Of a stretch of 64,000 bases of DNA, positions 1 to 64,000 are shown one piece after another. How positions within the stretch are numbered: position 1 is the stretch's first letter; each line of letters starts with the position of its first letter. Source of the stretch: Lucifuga dentata (taxonomy: Eukaryota; Chordata; Actinopteri; Ophidiiformes; Bythitidae); the NCBI GenBank assembly GCA_014773175.1, contig VXCM01000050.1, positions 1 to 64,000 of the forward strand. The letters run 5' to 3'. The notes beneath the pieces were generated by a model that saw nothing but the letters and a program-made list of their open reading frames with translations, had not been told where the DNA came from and made no database searches. A program made the translations under genes and the position numbers.

Positions 1-1757
1 TAATGTGTATATGGAGAGTTAAAAGCATAAAAACAAGCAAATAATCTAGGCGAACATTGCCAATTAATACTGCAAATAATATCACAATATTTAGCAAAGT
101 TTTGATCTCTTTGTATGTTTACTATGTAATTCTGGAATCTCTGCTTTTCTTTGCAGACAACAGTCTCACTTACATTGTTGCATATTTATTTAATAGACAA
201 CTTTCCCTAACATATAACTGAACTGGACTGTAATTTACGAGACAGAACTGTAAAGAATAAGACAAATCCCTCTTTAAAAGAATCACTGACGATTGAATTA
301 TTGAAAATGACAGCTAAGCCTGCAATTTGTACCCCTACAGTTCAAGCTTTCTCACTCACCCTATCCATTAGCACAAAAATATAACTATCATGAACATGGA
401 CCAGAGGGCCAAAAGTCATTATCAAGTTATTCTGCATTTTCAGAAGAAAATACAGTGGAAAAGTGATTACAAAGCTACAAAAAAACTGGAGTACTATGCC
501 AAATTGGGTTCCTGCAATAACAATTCCAAATCCCAGTTTATTACAGCAGACATATAAAAGAAAGGCTGTCATTTTAGGACTTTTCTTAATTCTTATATGG
601 CTTATACAACAATACCCACTGCTGTCTGTCACTTATGAATGCATTTACAAACAGTGGATAAAACTAATTTTGATCAACAAAAATTTCTGTCTGCCATGAA
701 GTACAGCAGAGAGCCAAAACAACTCTACACTGGCAAATATAAAAGCATTTATAGTAATGGTTCTACTACACTTTTCAACACATTTCACCCAGCCCACTTT
801 GAGAGAGTGCAGAGCATTATTGTGACAGAGCAGAGAAATAGGGTGTCTGCATGTGGGTTAACATCTGCTAAGAAATGAACAGACTCCTGAGGCAGAGAGC
901 CAGACGCAACAGAAGATTCAAAGGAGTGGAGAGGCGGGCTATGGTCAATGTCTCCCCAGTGCCAGAGTTCTCCTGGCCATTTCATAGGCCATTATTCTTC
1001 TCAGCTGGCAAAGAAGTGAAATCTGTGCCGACCAACATTTTCACTCAGCCTCTGTCAGCCTAGTGTCACGAACCATCACTAACAGATTGCTTTTACTTCA
1101 TCAATTTGAAAGTTTTTTTTTTTTTTTTTAAAGAGGTTTAGTTTTGATGAGTTCATGCTTTAACTGCTCACTCTGGCTGGCATCGCTGCTTCAAAATTTT
1201 TAACTTTCAAAACAAATGTTTGGCACCTTTCTTGACCACACATACACTACAGGCCAGAAGTTTGAGGCCACCCCCAGATTTAGCATGAGCAGACTGTGTA
1301 CCAAGGTAATCACAAAATGATCTGGGAGAAGGCAGACAGCAGGCTATTGAATAGAAAGTTAAAACACATAAGCAAGGGAGTTTGGGCAAGGGAGCTGGAA
1401 CACATAATAGAGACTTCATTAAAAATCATTTCTTAAGCCATAGTGGCTACATGATTGCTCTTGTTGACAATTTTTTCTTGAACACTAATTAGTTACATTG
1501 ATTTTTATATATTTTGTGCAATAAATTGTAAAACAAACAGTGTATTTATGATTTTTTTTTTAATCTGGGGATGGCCTCAAACTTCTGGCCTATAGTGTAA
1601 GCTTTGTCAAAATCATTCACTCAGAATCATTCGCTCTTGAAAAAAATTACTTTTAAGGTTTGAATTTTATGCTTTAGCGATACAGGTACACATTTGTTTT
1701 CTTTATGATCTACTCTTCTTTCAATTAGACTGCAGAGAAAAAAATATGCAGACTTAC
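1..1757 (-). other. ipo11: Intron downstream of ipo11 window exon 23 (partial)
   Basis: This is the 5' part of the intron that follows the last exon in the window. I looked on the minus strand for the expected C-terminal importin-11 residues (roughly the last 82) and did not find them, so the final coding exon or exons lie left of position 1. The stretch holds a Tc1-type MITE at 1243-1599 and a short T-run near 1116-1130. Otherwise it is unremarkable AT-rich sequence. Confidence 0.7.
1243..1599. mobile_element. Tc1/mariner-type MITE
   Basis: The left end reads TACACTACAGGCCAGAAGTT and continues to about 1277. The right end at about 1566-1599 is its reverse complement (TTCTGGCCTATAGTGTA at the outer part), giving terminal inverted repeats of about 33 bp with few mismatches. 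A TA dinucleotide bounds each end, as expected for the Tc1/mariner superfamily target site. The 357-bp interior has no transposase frame, so this is a non-autonomous copy. Confidence 0.75.
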
Positions 1758-62771
<61,014 letters not shown>

Positions 62772-63332
62772 CTGCCAAAAGACACACATGCATTGTCATC
62801 ACAAACCTCAAAATTATTCTGGACACGCGCCACACACACACATACAGATGCATTCCGGTGAATGTGAAATGCATCTATACACAGACACAAAGCTATTGGC
62901 ACTAATGGCTATGGAAACACAAATGTACTTACATGTAATACACGCATGCTACAAAAGACACACACACAAACACACAGGTAGCAAATAGGCCTGTAAGTCA
63001 CAGGAGGCCTAATTTATTACTAAATGAATATTCTACTTGATGCTCTACTATTACGTTATTTGGGCCCAAGCAAATGAGATTCCATGAAGGCATTCTCCAG
63101 TACTGGCAAAAATATGATATTGTGATATTGTCAAATTACTCTGGGTCACTTCAACTAAACAGTCTTGTGGCTACACACAGAGCTTGACACAATAATGACT
63201 TTGTTTTGGGTCATAAATGTAAGGTATGAAAAGCTAAAGTCCACCTTAAATTGTTCAGTCTTAATTAGTGATGTTTAAAGAGATATTTTACTAAATCAAT
63301 CAAGGAACAGTGTCAGTGTGATATTTGAGTGA

Positions 63333-63591
63333 TTAAAGGACCATACCGGACATTTTGCATGTTTGAGCCTGCATGTTTGATTTTGAAAGATGAAGAGATT
63401 TTGCAAAATATCAGGAAAGCTGAAATACAATTTTATCCTTTGGGAAGNTTTTGAAAGATGAAGAGATTTTGCAAAATATCAGGAAAGCTGAAATACAATT
63501 TTATCCTTTGGGAAGTGGTTGTCAGTAACATAATATTGAAAATTGAATATACTAGGCTCAAACATGCAAAATGGGCAGTATGGTCCTTTAA
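63333..63591. mobile_element. TTAA-flanked MITE with 38-bp terminal inverted repeats
   Basis: The left end TTAAAGGACCATACCGGACA, continuing to CATGTTTGAGCCT, is the reverse complement of 63554-63591 with about three mismatches. TTAA bounds both ends, as in piggyBac and Kolobok elements. Its apparent 259-bp length includes a 68-bp block that is probably an assembly duplication, so the true element is near 190 bp. No coding capacity. Confidence 0.75.
63381..63515. other. Probable assembly duplication around N at 63448
   Basis: The 67-bp block starting TTTTGAAAGATGAAGAG and ending CCTTTGGGAAG occurs without change at 63381-63447 and 63449-63515 with a single N between. Confidence 0.9.
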
Positions 63592-64000
63592 TTACAAAAA
63601 AAATCAGGAAAGCAGTAGTTATATTAGTGAAATATGTGCGGTGGTGTGTCTGTCTATATGCATTTGTCTAGGATTTCACCACAGGATTTAAGCTAATGAA
63701 ACTGTATTCTACAAAGCCCAAATCTAGTCTGTCCTTTGTGAAGCTTTAAACCTCCACAAAGCTTTAAATCATGAGACTCAAAAGAAAAAAACGAAAGAGA
63801 GGGAGCAAAAAGAGTGGAGGAATTGATAAAGAGAGAAAGAACAAAGACAAATGCCTTTTAAGGGAAAAGGGGAGTGTTTCTAATACTACATACTAATACT
63901 ATTTCTAATATACCTACAGCCTCAAAGGATTAGCTTATGAACAAATGTGTTGATGTAAGAATGGGAATGGGGAGAGAATGTCTGAGCTGGTGCTATGAGC

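Larger units (their letters stand above)
62772..64000 (-). other. ipo11: Intron upstream of ipo11 window exon 1 (partial)
   Basis: No upstream importin-11 exon was found between here and the window edge. The stretch holds CA-rich sequence near 62830-62980 and a TTAA-flanked MITE with an assembly duplication inside it. Confidence 0.8.

Overview
This window is vertebrate nuclear DNA, most likely from a ray-finned (teleost) fish. The evidence is long AT-rich introns with canonical splice sites, many dinucleotide microsatellites, Tc1-like transposase relics and a Rex/RTE-type LINE with an (ATGG)n tail. There is no prokaryotic gene organisation. Almost every open reading frame in the six-frame translation is a chance frame in intron or a simple-sequence artefact.

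The window is the interior of one gene, ipo11 (importin-11, an importin-beta-family nuclear transport receptor), on the minus strand, so transcription runs from high to low coordinates. I reconstructed 23 consecutive coding exons between 62771 and 1758. They splice in frame without a gap (2162 nt, 720 codons plus 2 nt) and correspond to roughly residues 173-892 of the about 975-residue vertebrate protein, by recall of the family. The first exons (importin-beta N-terminal domain, start codon, promoter) lie to the right of 64000. The last roughly 80 codons and the 3'UTR lie to the left of position 1.

Layout: 64000-62772 is intron upstream of window exon 1, with a TTAA-flanked MITE. From 62771 to 48995 are exons 1-10; the 4.8 kb intron 2 carries an internally deleted LINE, and a perfect 28-bp-arm hairpin sits in intron 3. 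From 48994 to 33561 are exons 11-15. This part includes a 219-nt intron with ATATCCTT at its start, a CCTTAAC branch site and an AC end, which is a textbook U12-type (minor spliceosome) AT-AC intron. The next intron contains a decayed extra copy of exon 14. From 33560 to 26537 are exons 16-17. From 26536 to 12077 is a 14.5 kb intron full of transposon relics (two Tc1-like transposases, one LINE 3' end, microsatellites). From 12076 to 1758 are exons 18-23, with a hAT-like MITE, a 660-bp terminal-inverted-repeat element and, past exon 23, a Tc1-type MITE.

Single N characters mark unresolved assembly joins. At several of them the flanking 55-70 bp are repeated on both sides of the N, which looks like an unmerged contig overlap and not biology. 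I found no second protein-coding gene, tRNA, rRNA, CRISPR or other accessory system. The most noteworthy biology is the U12 intron and the in-frame relic of a duplicated exon.
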